NCBI GenBank assembly: GCA_945874665.1
Contig: CAMCHJ010000006.1
Coordinates: 1 to 64,000 of the forward strand
From: Chitinophaga pinensis
GTDB lineage: Bacteria > Bacteroidota > Bacteroidia > UBA7662
Reading direction: 5' to 3'
Length of the DNA: 64,000 nucleotides
The notes beneath the pieces were generated by a model that searched no databases, was not told the origin of the DNA, and saw nothing but the letters and a program-made list of their open reading frames with translations. Both the position numbers and the translations under genes were made by a program. Shown here one piece after another: positions 9,575-18,595 of this stretch (position 1 is its first letter; each line of letters starts with the position of its first letter).

Positions 9575-9605
9575 ACAAAGGCAGGTAATGCACCTGCCTT
9601 TGTTT
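9573..9605. terminator. Bidirectional hairpin terminator
   Basis: AAACAAAGGCAGGT (9573-9586) pairs perfectly over 14 bp with 9592-9605 around a 5-nt loop. A-rich and T-rich flanks allow termination from both sides. It separates the convergent RNA methyltransferase and TonB receptor genes. Confidence 0.9.
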
Positions 9606-12445
9606 TAAAATTTCAAGCCTAGACCAAACATGACGTGTCGACCAGCCAAAAAGCGGGCGGGATTGTCGGGCGGGGTACCCCTAGACCTAAAATCGCGTGG
9701 GTCTAAAAAACGCGGGTCGCGCCAGTTCGACGGCACCGGATCGCCGGGCTGCCAAGCATCGCCTGTAACCGGATTAGGGATGATGGCGTTAAATACATTA
9801 AATACGTTGGTCATCTGAAATGACGCTTCCACCCGCACGCGCTTGTTTATCTGCCACCATTTGCGCAGGTTGATGTCGACCCAGTTTTGGCTCGCACCTA
9901 AACTCGACCACAACGCCTGCGGATTGGGATCGCGCTCATAAATCGGCCGACCCGTAATCGGCTCGTCGCCTTGGTAAATAAAAGGCGTGTAGCGGCGGCC
10001 TGTTCGGTAAACGCCTTCCACGTAAAACGAAATGCGGTTCAAAGCCTTCACCCCAAACAAACCACTTTTATTATTGACCGTGAATGTGGCGTTGCCTTTG
10101 ATATCAAATGGACTGTCCCATGCCAAATAAGTTTCGCGCGTATCCTCGCGGTTACCTGTGTTTAAAATCTGACTGAGGGCTTCATTGGCTGATGAACTCT
10201 GCCCCGTGGCCACCATGTACGAGGCCGATGCTTGTCCCGAAAACCACTTGCCGATACGCTTCAAATACGTTACCTCTAAGCCCCGAACCCGCGCATAATC
10301 GGCATTGATGCGGATGGTACGGGTGACTTCACGACCGGTAAAATCGCGTATTTGCACCGAAGCGGCCGTAATAAAGTCGTATTTGTCTTTCCAATAAGCC
10401 GACACCGTTAAGGCATCGTTGCTACCGATTTGCGAGCGCACACCTAATTCGTAGGAGATGTCAACCTCGGGGTTCAAATCGGGATTTCCCACCCGCGACA
10501 GCACGGAGCGGTCTTGGTACAACGGATTCAAACCCTGATACACCCAACTTGGGTGCGGTAAAATCATGGAGTGGTTGTAGTTAAAAAACATCACCTGGTT
10601 TTCCTTGATGGGGAAGGAAGCCGAAATTTTAGGCAGCAAACGCATCTTCATGCTGTTGCCAAAAACATTGAGGGTGTTTTTCTTGTAATTTTCTCGGATT
10701 TCATCGCGGATGGGCGAGCGCGGATCAGCAATGGCTTGATCCACGAAGGAACCGGGGAACCAATATTCGAGGCGACCGCCGAACTCGGCAATCAAACCGC
10801 GGTATTTGATTTTATTCGAAGCGTAAAAGGCACCCCGAGTAGGGCTCACCTGCCACACGTCACTGTAATCGCCCAAGCGGAAGCTCTGACTCACACTGCC
10901 ATCCGGCAAAGGAATCGGCGCACCTACCCAAGGGCGTAAAATATCAATCCACAGCATGTCTTGCGCCTTTACCTCGGCACCAAACACCAAGCGGTCGCCG
11001 CGCGAATTGTAGTAATAATTACCGGTAAATCGCGTGCTGTATTCGGTTACATAGTGGTCGTGCCAGAGGGTACCAATACCGCCATTGTTAAAAAGGCCCG
11101 GACCAGGCTGCACAAACACTTGGCTGTCTTGCGGATTAAAATAGGTCACCGGAAAGTTCACGATGCTGGTCGGGTCAAACTCGCTGTCTACATTCTCAGG
11201 CCGCCAGTCTCTGCCATTGGCATCGGCCCGCAGCCGCACAAACAAACGCGACGCATTTACGGTGTATGAAAACTTATTGGAAGGCGTATGCGTAAAATTT
11301 AAGGTCCCCAAATTGGTATCGTGGGTGTACGTATTGGCATTATCGGGCTGCAACATGTGCTCAAACTGGAAACCCGGCAAAAACGGCACGTCGTTGCCAA
11401 TAATCCGCAACATGTTTACGTCTTGGTTGATGGTGAGCGAGCGCAAATAGGTAAAGCTCAAGCGCATGCCCGGCTTAAACTCATAATCGAGCTTCAGCAT
11501 GCCAGCCCAGCGGTTGTCTTGGAAAGGCGAGAAACGCGGGTTTTTGTAAAGCGAAGAAGTTACTTGGTTCGCTGGTGTACGGAAGTACTGATCATCGAAT
11601 CCCGCCTTAAACGAGCTAAAAATACGGATAGGCTTGGGCGCGAGACCTTTGATCGAACCACCCACAGTGCCTTCATAGTTAGAGTTGTTCCACACCGAAC
11701 CCCAGCCGCTGTTAAAGCCCAGATTGTCGCGGCGGTGGTTAAAGCTGTACTCCCACCTATCGCCTCCTGATCGGGTTTTGGTTTTTACAATACCCGAGGT
11801 GCCATCGCCAAAGGCCACATCGCCCCCACCAGTTGTAATGTCAATACTCTCGATGGAGTTGGTGCCCAGGTCGATGCCGAAGCCCGTGCCTGCTAAAGGG
11901 TCGGTAGCCGATACCCCATCAATGATAAAGGCCGTTTCGTAGGTGCGGCCTCCGCGGATGCTCACGCCTTCTGGATTGAGCACCACCCCTGCTTGGGTGT
12001 TGAGCACGCCTTGCAACTGCCGCACGGGTGCCGCTTCGATGGCATCTTGCGAAACACGTTGTTCGGTGCGGGTTTGTTCAATGTCTACCAAGGGTTTATC
12101 CCCGATAATCACCACTTCTTGGTCAAAAGTGAGGGAGCTGCGACCGAGGGGAATATTGAGGGTGCGCATTTGCCCTTTTTCTACTTTGATGCCTGTAAAC
12201 ACCTTTTTTTCGTAACCCAGATAACTCACTTCAATGTTGTAAGTACCTGCCGGCACATCTACAATGCGGTATTTACCATCAAAATCGGTAGAGGCGCCAA
12301 AGCTAGTGCCTTTGATGATTACGTTTACGCCAATGAGGGGTAATTTATCGCTAGCATCGGTTACCGTACCCGCTATGCCCGTTTTTTGGGCGAGCGCTAC
12401 TTGGCTGGTCAGAAGTAAAATCAGGAGGAGGTAAAGTCGTCTCAA
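9605..12445 (-). CDS. TonB-dependent outer-membrane receptor (carboxypeptidase-regulatory-like N-terminus)
   Basis: A 946-residue outer-membrane receptor. It has a signal peptide (about 1-19, ending VALAQ) and a carboxypeptidase-regulatory-like domain (about 22-105, GIAGTVTDASDKLPLIGVNV). The plug follows (about 120-230, including VSIRGGRTYETAFIIDGVSA), then a barrel closing in VMFGLGLKF. As with the receptor at 0.6-3.0 kb there is no SusD partner and no adjacent transport genes, so the substrate is unknown. The two receptors are only distantly alike. The start is TTG (the sequence RRLYLLLILLL follows). It forms a single-gene unit ending at the 14-bp hairpin terminator. Confidence 0.9.
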   Translation of the reverse strand: MRRLYLLLILLLTSQVALAQKTGIAGTVTDASDKLPLIGVNVIIKGTSFGASTDFDGKYRIVDVPAGTYNIEVSYLGYEKKVFTGIKVEKGQMRTLNIPLGRSSLTFDQEVVIIGDKPLVDIEQTRTEQRVSQDAIEAAPVRQLQGVLNTQAGVVLNPEGVSIRGGRTYETAFIIDGVSATDPLAGTGFGIDLGTNSIESIDITTGGGDVAFGDGTSGIVKTKTRSGGDRWEYSFNHRRDNLGFNSGWGSVWNNSNYEGTVGGSIKGLAPKPIRIFSSFKAGFDDQYFRTPANQVTSSLYKNPRFSPFQDNRWAGMLKLDYEFKPGMRLSFTYLRSLTINQDVNMLRIIGNDVPFLPGFQFEHMLQPDNANTYTHDTNLGTLNFTHTPSNKFSYTVNASRLFVRLRADANGRDWRPENVDSEFDPTSIVNFPVTYFNPQDSQVFVQPGPGLFNNGGIGTLWHDHYVTEYSTRFTGNYYYNSRGDRLVFGAEVKAQDMLWIDILRPWVGAPIPLPDGSVSQSFRLGDYSDVWQVSPTRGAFYASNKIKYRGLIAEFGGRLEYWFPGSFVDQAIADPRSPIRDEIRENYKKNTLNVFGNSMKMRLLPKISASFPIKENQVMFFNYNHSMILPHPSWVYQGLNPLYQDRSVLSRVGNPDLNPEVDISYELGVRSQIGSNDALTVSAYWKDKYDFITAASVQIRDFTGREVTRTIRINADYARVRGLEVTYLKRIGKWFSGQASASYMVATGQSSSANEALSQILNTGNREDTRETYLAWDSPFDIKGNATFTVNNKSGLFGVKALNRISFYVEGVYRTGRRYTPFIYQGDEPITGRPIYERDPNPQALWSSLGASQNWVDINLRKWWQINKRVRVEASFQMTNVFNVFNAIIPNPVTGDAWQPGDPVPSNWRDPRFLDPRDFRSRGTPPDNPARFLAGRHVMFGLGLKF

Positions 12446-12536
12446 TACAATCGCCGTTATCGGGTGGTAAAACTAAGTATCCTAAACCAAATTGCCATCG
12501 TTTTAGCCTTAAGTTTATTTGAAGAAATTGAATTAT

Positions 12537-13169
12537 TCATCTTATCGAAATCTCCGTCATACCGTACTTATAATCGGCCTCCAGCAACTTTTGCAACAAA
12601 TGCAGGTGCTCGGGCTCTTGTACAAAGTCGATTTCGTGGGTATGCACCAGCAAACAACGCAGTCCGCTGGCGTTTTGCATAAAGTCGATGTAGCCTTCAT
12701 CGATCTTTTGAAGGTATTCGGCGGTGATTTGCTGCTCAAAGTCGCGACCCCGCTTCACAATGTTGCGCAGCAGCTTATCGGTATCGGTTTTGAGGTACAC
12801 AAACAAATAAGGCTGCGGCAATTTGCTATTTACGATGCCAAACAACTCGCTAAACAGTCTAAACTCGTCGGCCTCCAAATTGCGCTGCGCAAAAATCAGC
12901 GATTTGTAAAAGCTATAATCGGCCAGCAGACCGGTCTTTTTAAGATCAAAACCCTGAAATTCATCGTGCATCTGTCGGTAGCGCTCGGCCAAAAAGGCAG
13001 TCTCTACCGAAAAAGCATAGCGCTTTGGGTCCTCATAAAAACGTGGCAAAAAAGGATTCTCCAAAAAACGCTCGTACAAGGTGGGCACTTCCCAGGCCTT
13101 CGACAGCATTTGAGTGAGGGTAGTTTTGCCAACGCCAATGTTCCCTTCTACTACTAGGTAACGGTTCAT
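12537..13169 (-). CDS. Deoxynucleoside kinase
   Basis: A 210-residue P-loop kinase of the deoxyadenosine/deoxyguanosine kinase family, which phosphorylates deoxynucleosides for salvage. Walker A is EGNIGVGKTTL at the N-terminus, followed by the substrate-site ERFLENPFLPRFYEDPKRYA and the SVETAFLAERYRQ helix. YLFVYLKTDTDKLLRNIVKRGR is a lid-like segment. The start at 13169 is fixed by family homology (MNRYLVVEGNIG) and by its ATGA overlap with the end of folK. A longer frame to 13217 is inside folK and unlikely. It is translationally coupled to folK. Confidence 0.93.
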   Translation of the reverse strand: MNRYLVVEGNIGVGKTTLTQMLSKAWEVPTLYERFLENPFLPRFYEDPKRYAFSVETAFLAERYRQMHDEFQGFDLKKTGLLADYSFYKSLIFAQRNLEADEFRLFSELFGIVNSKLPQPYLFVYLKTDTDKLLRNIVKRGRDFEQQITAEYLQKIDEGYIDFMQNASGLRCLLVHTHEIDFVQEPEHLHLLQKLLEADYKYGMTEISIR

Positions 13170-13669
13170 ACGGCCTCCTCTCCTTCCCAAATTTTTACCT
13201 CGAGGGTGTCGCTGCACTGCGCTAGTAAGGCAGCCGCACTTAGTTTCAAGACGGGATGTTGCCAGGCTGCGGCTACCTCCACCAAAGGCTGCAGCACAAA
13301 AGCCCTTTCAGCCATACGCGGATGCGGTATCACCAGCTCAGGCTGCTGCACTTGCTGTTGTCCGTAAAACAAAATATCGATGTCCATCACCCGATCGCCC
13401 CAGCGCAGTTCGCGACTGCGACCCAGGCGCGCTTCTACTTCCAAACAAAAGGCAAGCAGGTTGTGGGCAGCCCCATCAGACCCAAAAACAAGCAATTGAT
13501 TTAAATAAGACGCAACACTCACCCCGCCCCATGCCGCGGTTTCATAAATGGCTGAAACCCGCAGCGGCGCGCCCCATTCCTCCTCCAAAAAAGCACGCGC
13601 TTTTGTTAAGTTTTGGTAACGATTGCCCATATTCGTCCCTAAAAGGACACCAACTTCCTGTAAATCCAA
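13166..13669 (-). CDS. folK: 2-amino-4-hydroxy-6-hydroxymethyldihydropteridine pyrophosphokinase
   Basis: Transfers pyrophosphate from ATP to 6-hydroxymethyl-7,8-dihydropterin in folate synthesis. The 167-residue protein starts GVLLGTNMGNRYQNL and carries the HPPK signature LRWGDRVMDIDILFYG. ELVIPHPRMAERAFVLQPL follows, as in the family. Its stop codon overlaps the start of the deoxynucleoside kinase gene by 4 nt. This folK plus dNK pairing suggests an operon linking folate and dNTP supply, though only proximity supports that. Confidence 0.96.
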   Translation of the reverse strand: MDLQEVGVLLGTNMGNRYQNLTKARAFLEEEWGAPLRVSAIYETAAWGGVSVASYLNQLLVFGSDGAAHNLLAFCLEVEARLGRSRELRWGDRVMDIDILFYGQQQVQQPELVIPHPRMAERAFVLQPLVEVAAAWQHPVLKLSAAALLAQCSDTLEVKIWEGEEAV

Positions 13670-13705
13670 AATTGCACCTAATTTAGCAGCACAAACCTAA
13701 CTCTT

Positions 13706-15472
13706 ATGCGTCAGTTTTTTAAATTCACTTTTGCCTCCATGCTCGGCTTTTTGTTGGCAGGCATAGTCATCGTACTGTTGTTCACCGCTTTAATAGCAGG
13801 CATCTCCTCCTCCACCGAAAAAGAAATTACCGTAGAGGCCAACAGTATTTTGCACCTCGACTTTTCGCAGGCCATTGTTGACCGCACTTCGAACAATCCC
13901 TTCGAAAACATCGATTTTCTCACTTTCGAAACCAACAATGCACAGTCGGTTGGCGACTACCTCAAAGCCATCCGTGCGGCCGCCACTGACGACAACATCA
14001 AAGGCATCTTCCTTGATTTGTCGAGCATCGAAACCGATGGCGTGCTATGGTCTACCATCCGCAATGCCTTGTTAGACTTCAAAACCAGCGGTAAATTCAT
14101 CTATGCCTTCTCTGAAGGTTACACCCAGGGCACTTATTTAATGGCCAGCGTGGCCGACAGTGTTTTTATGGTACCCACCGGTGATATGCTTTTCAACGGA
14201 TTGGCCAGTACCCCCATGTTTTTTAAGGGAATGTTGAACAAACTCGATATAGACGTAAAGCTCATTCGCGTAGGTAAATACAAAGGCGCCGGCGAGCCCT
14301 TTATTCGGGAGAATTTGAGCGAAGAAAACCGCTATCAAATTGAAAGCTTCTTAGGAAGTTTAAACAACCAAATGTTGGCCGATCTAAGCGCCAGCACCGG
14401 CAAAAGCACCGACGAACTGCGGGCCATGGCCAACGAATTAAAAATCCGCTCCGCTGCCGATGCCGTAGCCTTAGGCATGGTACACCGTTTGGCTTTTCGC
14501 GATGAAGTGTTGAACTTGCTGGCTGCCAAAACAGAGCAAAAAGACATCGAAAAAATCAGTTTTGTTAGCTTGGAGGACTATGTGAGCAGCTTGCCCCGCG
14601 ACCTCAACTTCAAAGAAAAAAACCGCATCGCCGTGGTATATGCCATTGGCGACATTACCTCGGGGGAGGGCGACGACCAAACCATTGGCAGCGATCGCAT
14701 TGCGGCGGCTATTCGTACTGCTCGGTTAGACAAAGAAGTAAAAGCCATTGTACTTCGGGTAAATTCGCCAGGCGGCAGCGCCTTAGCCTCTGATATTATT
14801 TGGAGGGAAGTCTTACTCGCCAAAGGCGAAAAGCCGGTAGTAGTAAGCATGGGTAATTTGGCTGCTTCGGGTGGTTATTACATTGCGGCTGCTGCCGACA
14901 GCATTTTTGCGGCACCCAATACCCTCACCGGTTCGATTGGTGTATTTGGCATGATTCCCAACTTTGAAGGCTTCTTCAAAAACAAAACCGGCATCACCTT
15001 TGACCGGGTAACCACTGGTAAATATGCTGATTTGCTTAATACCAACCGCCCCATGACTGCCGACGAGGAAGCCATTGTGCAGCAAATGATCAACCGCATT
15101 TACGAAGATTTTATAAAAGTGGTAGCCGACGGTCGCGGTTTAAGCACCGACAGTGTGCATGCCATGGCCCAAGGAAGGGTGTATACCGGCGCCCAGGCCC
15201 TCGAAATTGGCTTGGTTGACAAGCTCGGCGACCTAGAAGATGCCATTGCTTGTGCAGCCCGCATGGCCAAACTCAAAGACTACCGCCTTAAAAACCTGCC
15301 CGAGCAAAAAGACCAGCTTGAAATGCTCCTAGAAAGTTTTGGAGCCGCGCGCGTGAGTGCCGTGGAACAGGAGCTAGGACCTTTGTATCAGCATTATAAA
15401 CTGGCCAAAAACTTGCTCGAAGGTGACCGCATACAAGCGCGTCTCGAATTCGACCACCAGTACATCCGCTAA
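13706..15472 (+). CDS. sppA: Signal peptide peptidase SppA, long (67K) type
   Basis: A membrane-bound Ser/Lys protease of the ClpP/crotonase-like S49 family, thought to degrade signal peptides after secretion. The 588 residues contain one N-terminal membrane segment (about 10-32) and two tandem S49 domains. By alignment with E. coli SppA, the general base is Lys193 in GKYKGAGEPF and the nucleophile is Ser388 in NLAASGGYY. The dyad is therefore intact and split between the repeats as expected. It diverges from folK with a short intergenic gap and ends in a hairpin terminator. Confidence 0.95.
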   Translation: MRQFFKFTFASMLGFLLAGIVIVLLFTALIAGISSSTEKEITVEANSILHLDFSQAIVDRTSNNPFENIDFLTFETNNAQSVGDYLKAIRAAATDDNIKGIFLDLSSIETDGVLWSTIRNALLDFKTSGKFIYAFSEGYTQGTYLMASVADSVFMVPTGDMLFNGLASTPMFFKGMLNKLDIDVKLIRVGKYKGAGEPFIRENLSEENRYQIESFLGSLNNQMLADLSASTGKSTDELRAMANELKIRSAADAVALGMVHRLAFRDEVLNLLAAKTEQKDIEKISFVSLEDYVSSLPRDLNFKEKNRIAVVYAIGDITSGEGDDQTIGSDRIAAAIRTARLDKEVKAIVLRVNSPGGSALASDIIWREVLLAKGEKPVVVSMGNLAASGGYYIAAAADSIFAAPNTLTGSIGVFGMIPNFEGFFKNKTGITFDRVTTGKYADLLNTNRPMTADEEAIVQQMINRIYEDFIKVVADGRGLSTDSVHAMAQGRVYTGAQALEIGLVDKLGDLEDAIACAARMAKLKDYRLKNLPEQKDQLEMLLESFGAARVSAVEQELGPLYQHYKLAKNLLEGDRIQARLEFDHQYIR

Positions 15473-15489
15473 ACGCATTCGCTACTTTG

Positions 15490-15524
15490 AGCGCCAGCAG
15501 CTATTTTTGCCGCTGGCGCTTTTT
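15490..15524 (+). terminator. Rho-independent terminator after sppA
   Basis: AGCGCCAGC (15490-15498) pairs with GCTGGCGCT (15512-15520) around a 13-nt loop and is followed by TTTT. It lies 18 nt after the sppA stop codon and 20 nt before the glycosyltransferase start. Confidence 0.85.
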
Positions 15525-15539
15525 GTTTAACACCCCCGC

Positions 15540-16529
15540 ATGAAAATACTCATTATCCGCTTCAGTTCTATGGGAGATGTCATTCTCACCAGTCCAGTGA
15601 TCCGCTGCCTTAAACGCCAGCTTCCTGATGCCGAAGTGCATTACCTCACCAAAAGTGCTAATTACGAGCTGCTGCGGGCCAATCCCTACCTCCACAAAAT
15701 TCATTTGCTGGATGTAGAAGCAGAAAAAGTGATCAACCAGCTGCAAAAGGAAAAGTTCGACTATGTGCTCGACTTGCACCACAACCTGCGAAGCTGGAAG
15801 TTCAAAAGCGCGTTGAGCGGCAAAAAATACAGCTTCAACAAGCTCAACTGGGCCAAATGGCTGCGGGTGCACCTTAAAATCGACCTGCTAACTCGGGTGC
15901 ACATTGTGGAGCGCTATTTGGCAACTGCCAAGGCACTTGGAGTAAAAAATGATGGGCTGGGCCTCGACTATTTTATTCCCGACAACGCCCAGCTTGCCGC
16001 AACCACCTTTAACCCTATTTTGGCAGCCCCTTTTGTGGCCTTCTCGATTGGTGGCCAGCACCAAACTAAAAAAATACCACAAGATAAAATAGCGGCTATT
16101 TGTAAACAAATACCTCACCCCATCCTGCTCCTGGGAGGCAAGGAAGACGCCGCCGTGGCCGAAGTGGTGATGGCATTATGTCCTGGCCAATCCATTGTTT
16201 CAAGTTGCGGCGCCGTCAACATCAACCAGTCTGCCAGTCTGCTACAACAAGCCGAGGTAGTAATCACGCACGACACCGCCCTCATGCACATAGCCGCGGC
16301 TTTTGGCAAAAAAATCATCGCAGTTTGGGGCAATACCATTCCCGAATTGGGCATGTACCCCTATCTACCGCAGCATCGCGAAAACGCAGCTAGCTTCGAG
16401 GTAAAGGGCTTAAGCTGCCGTCCATGCTCCAAAATCGGCTTTAGCAGCTGTCCCAAAGGTCATTTCAACTGCATGCAGCAACAAAATCTGGAGGGCATTG
16501 CAAGCCAAGCCAATAAATGGGTAAAATAA
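15540..16529 (+). CDS. Glycosyltransferase family 9 (heptosyltransferase-like)
   Basis: A 329-residue GT-B glycosyltransferase of the ADP-heptose:LPS heptosyltransferase family, acting at the inner face of the cytoplasmic membrane in lipopolysaccharide core assembly. The N-terminus MKILIIRFSSMGDVILTSP is the family hallmark. The C-terminal nucleotide-sugar half has VITHDTALMHIAAAFGKK followed by IIAVWGNTIPELGMYPY. The exact sugar donor and acceptor cannot be told. It is not embedded in an LPS cluster here; neighbours are unrelated. A short non-coding gap follows before the DinB-fold gene. Confidence 0.9.
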   Translation: MKILIIRFSSMGDVILTSPVIRCLKRQLPDAEVHYLTKSANYELLRANPYLHKIHLLDVEAEKVINQLQKEKFDYVLDLHHNLRSWKFKSALSGKKYSFNKLNWAKWLRVHLKIDLLTRVHIVERYLATAKALGVKNDGLGLDYFIPDNAQLAATTFNPILAAPFVAFSIGGQHQTKKIPQDKIAAICKQIPHPILLLGGKEDAAVAEVVMALCPGQSIVSSCGAVNINQSASLLQQAEVVITHDTALMHIAAAFGKKIIAVWGNTIPELGMYPYLPQHRENAASFEVKGLSCRPCSKIGFSSCPKGHFNCMQQQNLEGIASQANKWVK

Positions 16530-16602
16530 TTGCGAGAAAAAGCAATTTAAATAGCCGGTATTAAACTCAGGTTTTTTAGATTTACGTTCAATCACCTTCG
16601 TC

Positions 16603-17112
16603 ATGCCACAAGCCCAATCCCCCAAAGCCTTCCCGGCTTACTACAATTATTACATCAGTTTATCGGAAGGCGACCTTGCTGCTAATCTGCGCAAAGCCCA
16701 TGACACCACGCAGATTATTTTGAGCCGTATTTCAGATGCTGATGCCGAAAAAGGCTATGCGCCTGGTAAATGGACCATCAAAGAAATCATTCAGCACCTC
16801 ATCGATTCAGAGCGGATTTTTGCCTACCGGGCTTTGCGTTTTGCGCGGGCCGACGAGACGCCGCTTATGGGCTTTGAGCAAGACGATTATGTTGCCATGG
16901 CCTACGCAAACAAACGCAGCATGCAAGCACTCATGCGTGAATTTGCCTGTGTACGCGACGCCAGCATTGTTTTGTTCGAAAGTTTTGATACCGAGATGTT
17001 AGAGCGCATTGGTACTGCTAACAAAACCGAAGCCACAGTAGAATCCATAGGCCGGGTAATCGTTGGCCACGAGATCCACCACATGGACGTAATCAAATCG
17101 AAATATCTCTAA
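16603..17112 (+). CDS. DinB/YfiT-fold putative metal-dependent protein
   Basis: A 169-residue four-helix-bundle protein of the DinB-like superfamily. Members bind a metal with three His residues and include bacillithiol- or mycothiol-dependent transferases and many uncharacterised proteins. Visible ligand motifs are IIQHLIDSERIF and VGHEIHHMDVIKSKYL, with the PGKWTIKEI segment typical of the fold. Its stop codon overlaps the next gene's start (TAATG), so it is translationally coupled to the nucleoside phosphorylase. No specific substrate can be assigned. Confidence 0.85.
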   Translation: MPQAQSPKAFPAYYNYYISLSEGDLAANLRKAHDTTQIILSRISDADAEKGYAPGKWTIKEIIQHLIDSERIFAYRALRFARADETPLMGFEQDDYVAMAYANKRSMQALMREFACVRDASIVLFESFDTEMLERIGTANKTEATVESIGRVIVGHEIHHMDVIKSKYL

Positions 17113-17984
17113 TGCCGTTTGCGCCCTCAGAGCTCATATTATCAAAAGCAGGCGCGGTTTATCACCTCAACCTACTGCCAGAACAAATTGCTCCTACCAT
17201 TTTTTTGGTAGGCGATCCCGATAGGGTAGCGCAAGTGAGCCGCCATTTCGACGCCGTGTGGTACCGGGTGCAACACCGCGAATTTATTACACATACGGGC
17301 ATGCTGCATGGCCAACCCGTTTCGGTGGTGAGCACGGGTATTGGTACAGACAACATCGACATTGTGATCAACGAGCTCGACGCGCTTTTTAACATCGACT
17401 TAATCACGCTTGAACCCAAAACCGAACTCACTTCCCTGCGCCTCATTCGCTTGGGCACTTCAGGGGCCTTGCAAGCCGACATTGAGGTCGATTCGCTCCT
17501 TTGTTCCTCGCATGGATTGGGAATAGATGGCCTCATGCCCTTTTATCAGGCTGAACAAAATACAGCTGAGCGAAACTTAACGGCAGCCTTTGAGGCATTT
17601 TTGCCCGAAATCAAAACCTGCGCCATTCCCTATTTATTCGAAGCCGATGCCGCTTTGCTGTCGCTTTTTGAAGAAGAAAACTACAAAAGAGGCATTACCC
17701 TCACTTGCTCAGGCTTTTACGCGCCGCAAGGCCGCAAGTTGCGCTTCCAACCTACCCTCGAAGCCCTGCCCTTGCGCTGTATTGGCTTTGCGCATGCAGG
17801 TTACCGAATGACCAATTTTGAAATGGAAACAGCAGGCATTTATGGCCTCGCGCGCTTGCTTGGCCACCAAGCCTTGTCGGTAAACGCCATCATTGCCAAT
17901 CGCGTACACGGCACTTTCAGCAGCGATCCGCAGCAAACAATCGATCGGCTCATCAGCACGGTTTTACAAAAGATACTGGCTTAG
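17112..17984 (+). CDS. Nucleoside phosphorylase (uridine phosphorylase-like)
   Basis: A 290-residue PNP/UDP phosphorylase-family enzyme that would split a nucleoside with phosphate to base and ribose 1-phosphate. Phosphate-site GDPDRVAQVSRHF, the STGIGTDNIDIVINELDAL segment and the LRLGTSGALQ-like LIRLGTSGALQ are present. FEMETAGIYGLARLLGH carries the ribose-binding Met-Glu. The hexameric uridine-phosphorylase branch is more likely than PNP, but specificity is not certain. It overlaps the DinB-fold gene upstream by 1 nt and the convergent histidine phosphatase gene by 4 nt. Confidence 0.88.
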   Translation: MPFAPSELILSKAGAVYHLNLLPEQIAPTIFLVGDPDRVAQVSRHFDAVWYRVQHREFITHTGMLHGQPVSVVSTGIGTDNIDIVINELDALFNIDLITLEPKTELTSLRLIRLGTSGALQADIEVDSLLCSSHGLGIDGLMPFYQAEQNTAERNLTAAFEAFLPEIKTCAIPYLFEADAALLSLFEEENYKRGITLTCSGFYAPQGRKLRFQPTLEALPLRCIGFAHAGYRMTNFEMETAGIYGLARLLGHQALSVNAIIANRVHGTFSSDPQQTIDRLISTVLQKILA

Positions 17985-18595
17985 TCGAGGTGTGAGCGAT
18001 CGTTAGCAACCTCCAAAATGGCCTTATCGGTAGTTAAACGCACTTTATAAAGACTCAAATTGGCATGCTCAAAGACTTCCATCTCAGAAAAAGGCCTATC
18101 TAACAGCAAGCACAGAAATAAACGTATGGCACGCCCGTGCATACAAATCAAAATCTTGGAAGCTGCATTGGCCCGGATATGTTCAATAGCCCTGCGCTGC
18201 CTAATGGCTACCTGTGCCGGTGCATCGCCCAAAAGCGGTGCGGCATCGTAGTCACCATCCCGCCAAGCCTGCACCATTTTTTCATAATCATGATTAAAAT
18301 CGTCAAACTTGCTGCCTTCAAAAATGCCCCAGCGAAACTCATCGAGCTCGTACATGGCCTTGGTGGGCAATTGCAGCTCGTTGATAAAGGCAGCTACCGT
18401 TTGCTGCGAGCGTTTTAAGCGCGAAGTGTACACAAAATCAAAACCAGCAGTCCGGTATTTCTTAAAAAAAGCAGCCGCCTGCGCCTGTCCGAGTTCGTTC
18501 AAATCGGTATCCATGCCCTGCCCCTGCACCTTACGCTGCCGGTTGAACTCGGTTTCACCGTGACGAATGATGTACAATTCTTTAACCGCGCTCAT
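17981..18595 (-). CDS. Histidine phosphatase family protein (phosphoglycerate mutase-like)
   Basis: A 204-residue member of the histidine phosphatase superfamily. The phospho-accepting His lies in YIIRHGETEFNRQRKVQG near the N-terminus, and the second catalytic His is in ICMHGRAIRLFLCLLL. Family members include cofactor-dependent mutases and broad phosphatases acting on small phosphorylated metabolites, so the substrate is open. It is the last gene of the leftward unit with tilS and the pseudouridine synthase. Its start overlaps the synthase's stop by 4 nt. Confidence 0.88.
   Translation of the reverse strand: MSAVKELYIIRHGETEFNRQRKVQGQGMDTDLNELGQAQAAAFFKKYRTAGFDFVYTSRLKRSQQTVAAFINELQLPTKAMYELDEFRWGIFEGSKFDDFNHDYEKMVQAWRDGDYDAAPLLGDAPAQVAIRQRRAIEHIRANAASKILICMHGRAIRLFLCLLLDRPFSEMEVFEHANLSLYKVRLTTDKAILEVANDRSHLD

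Noticed and set aside
13120-13135. Match to AAAACTACC (minus strand) inside the deoxynucleoside kinase gene
   Set aside because: It is inside coding sequence for the Walker A region, with no gene start at the right distance; a single chance match of nine bases is expected in 64 kb.
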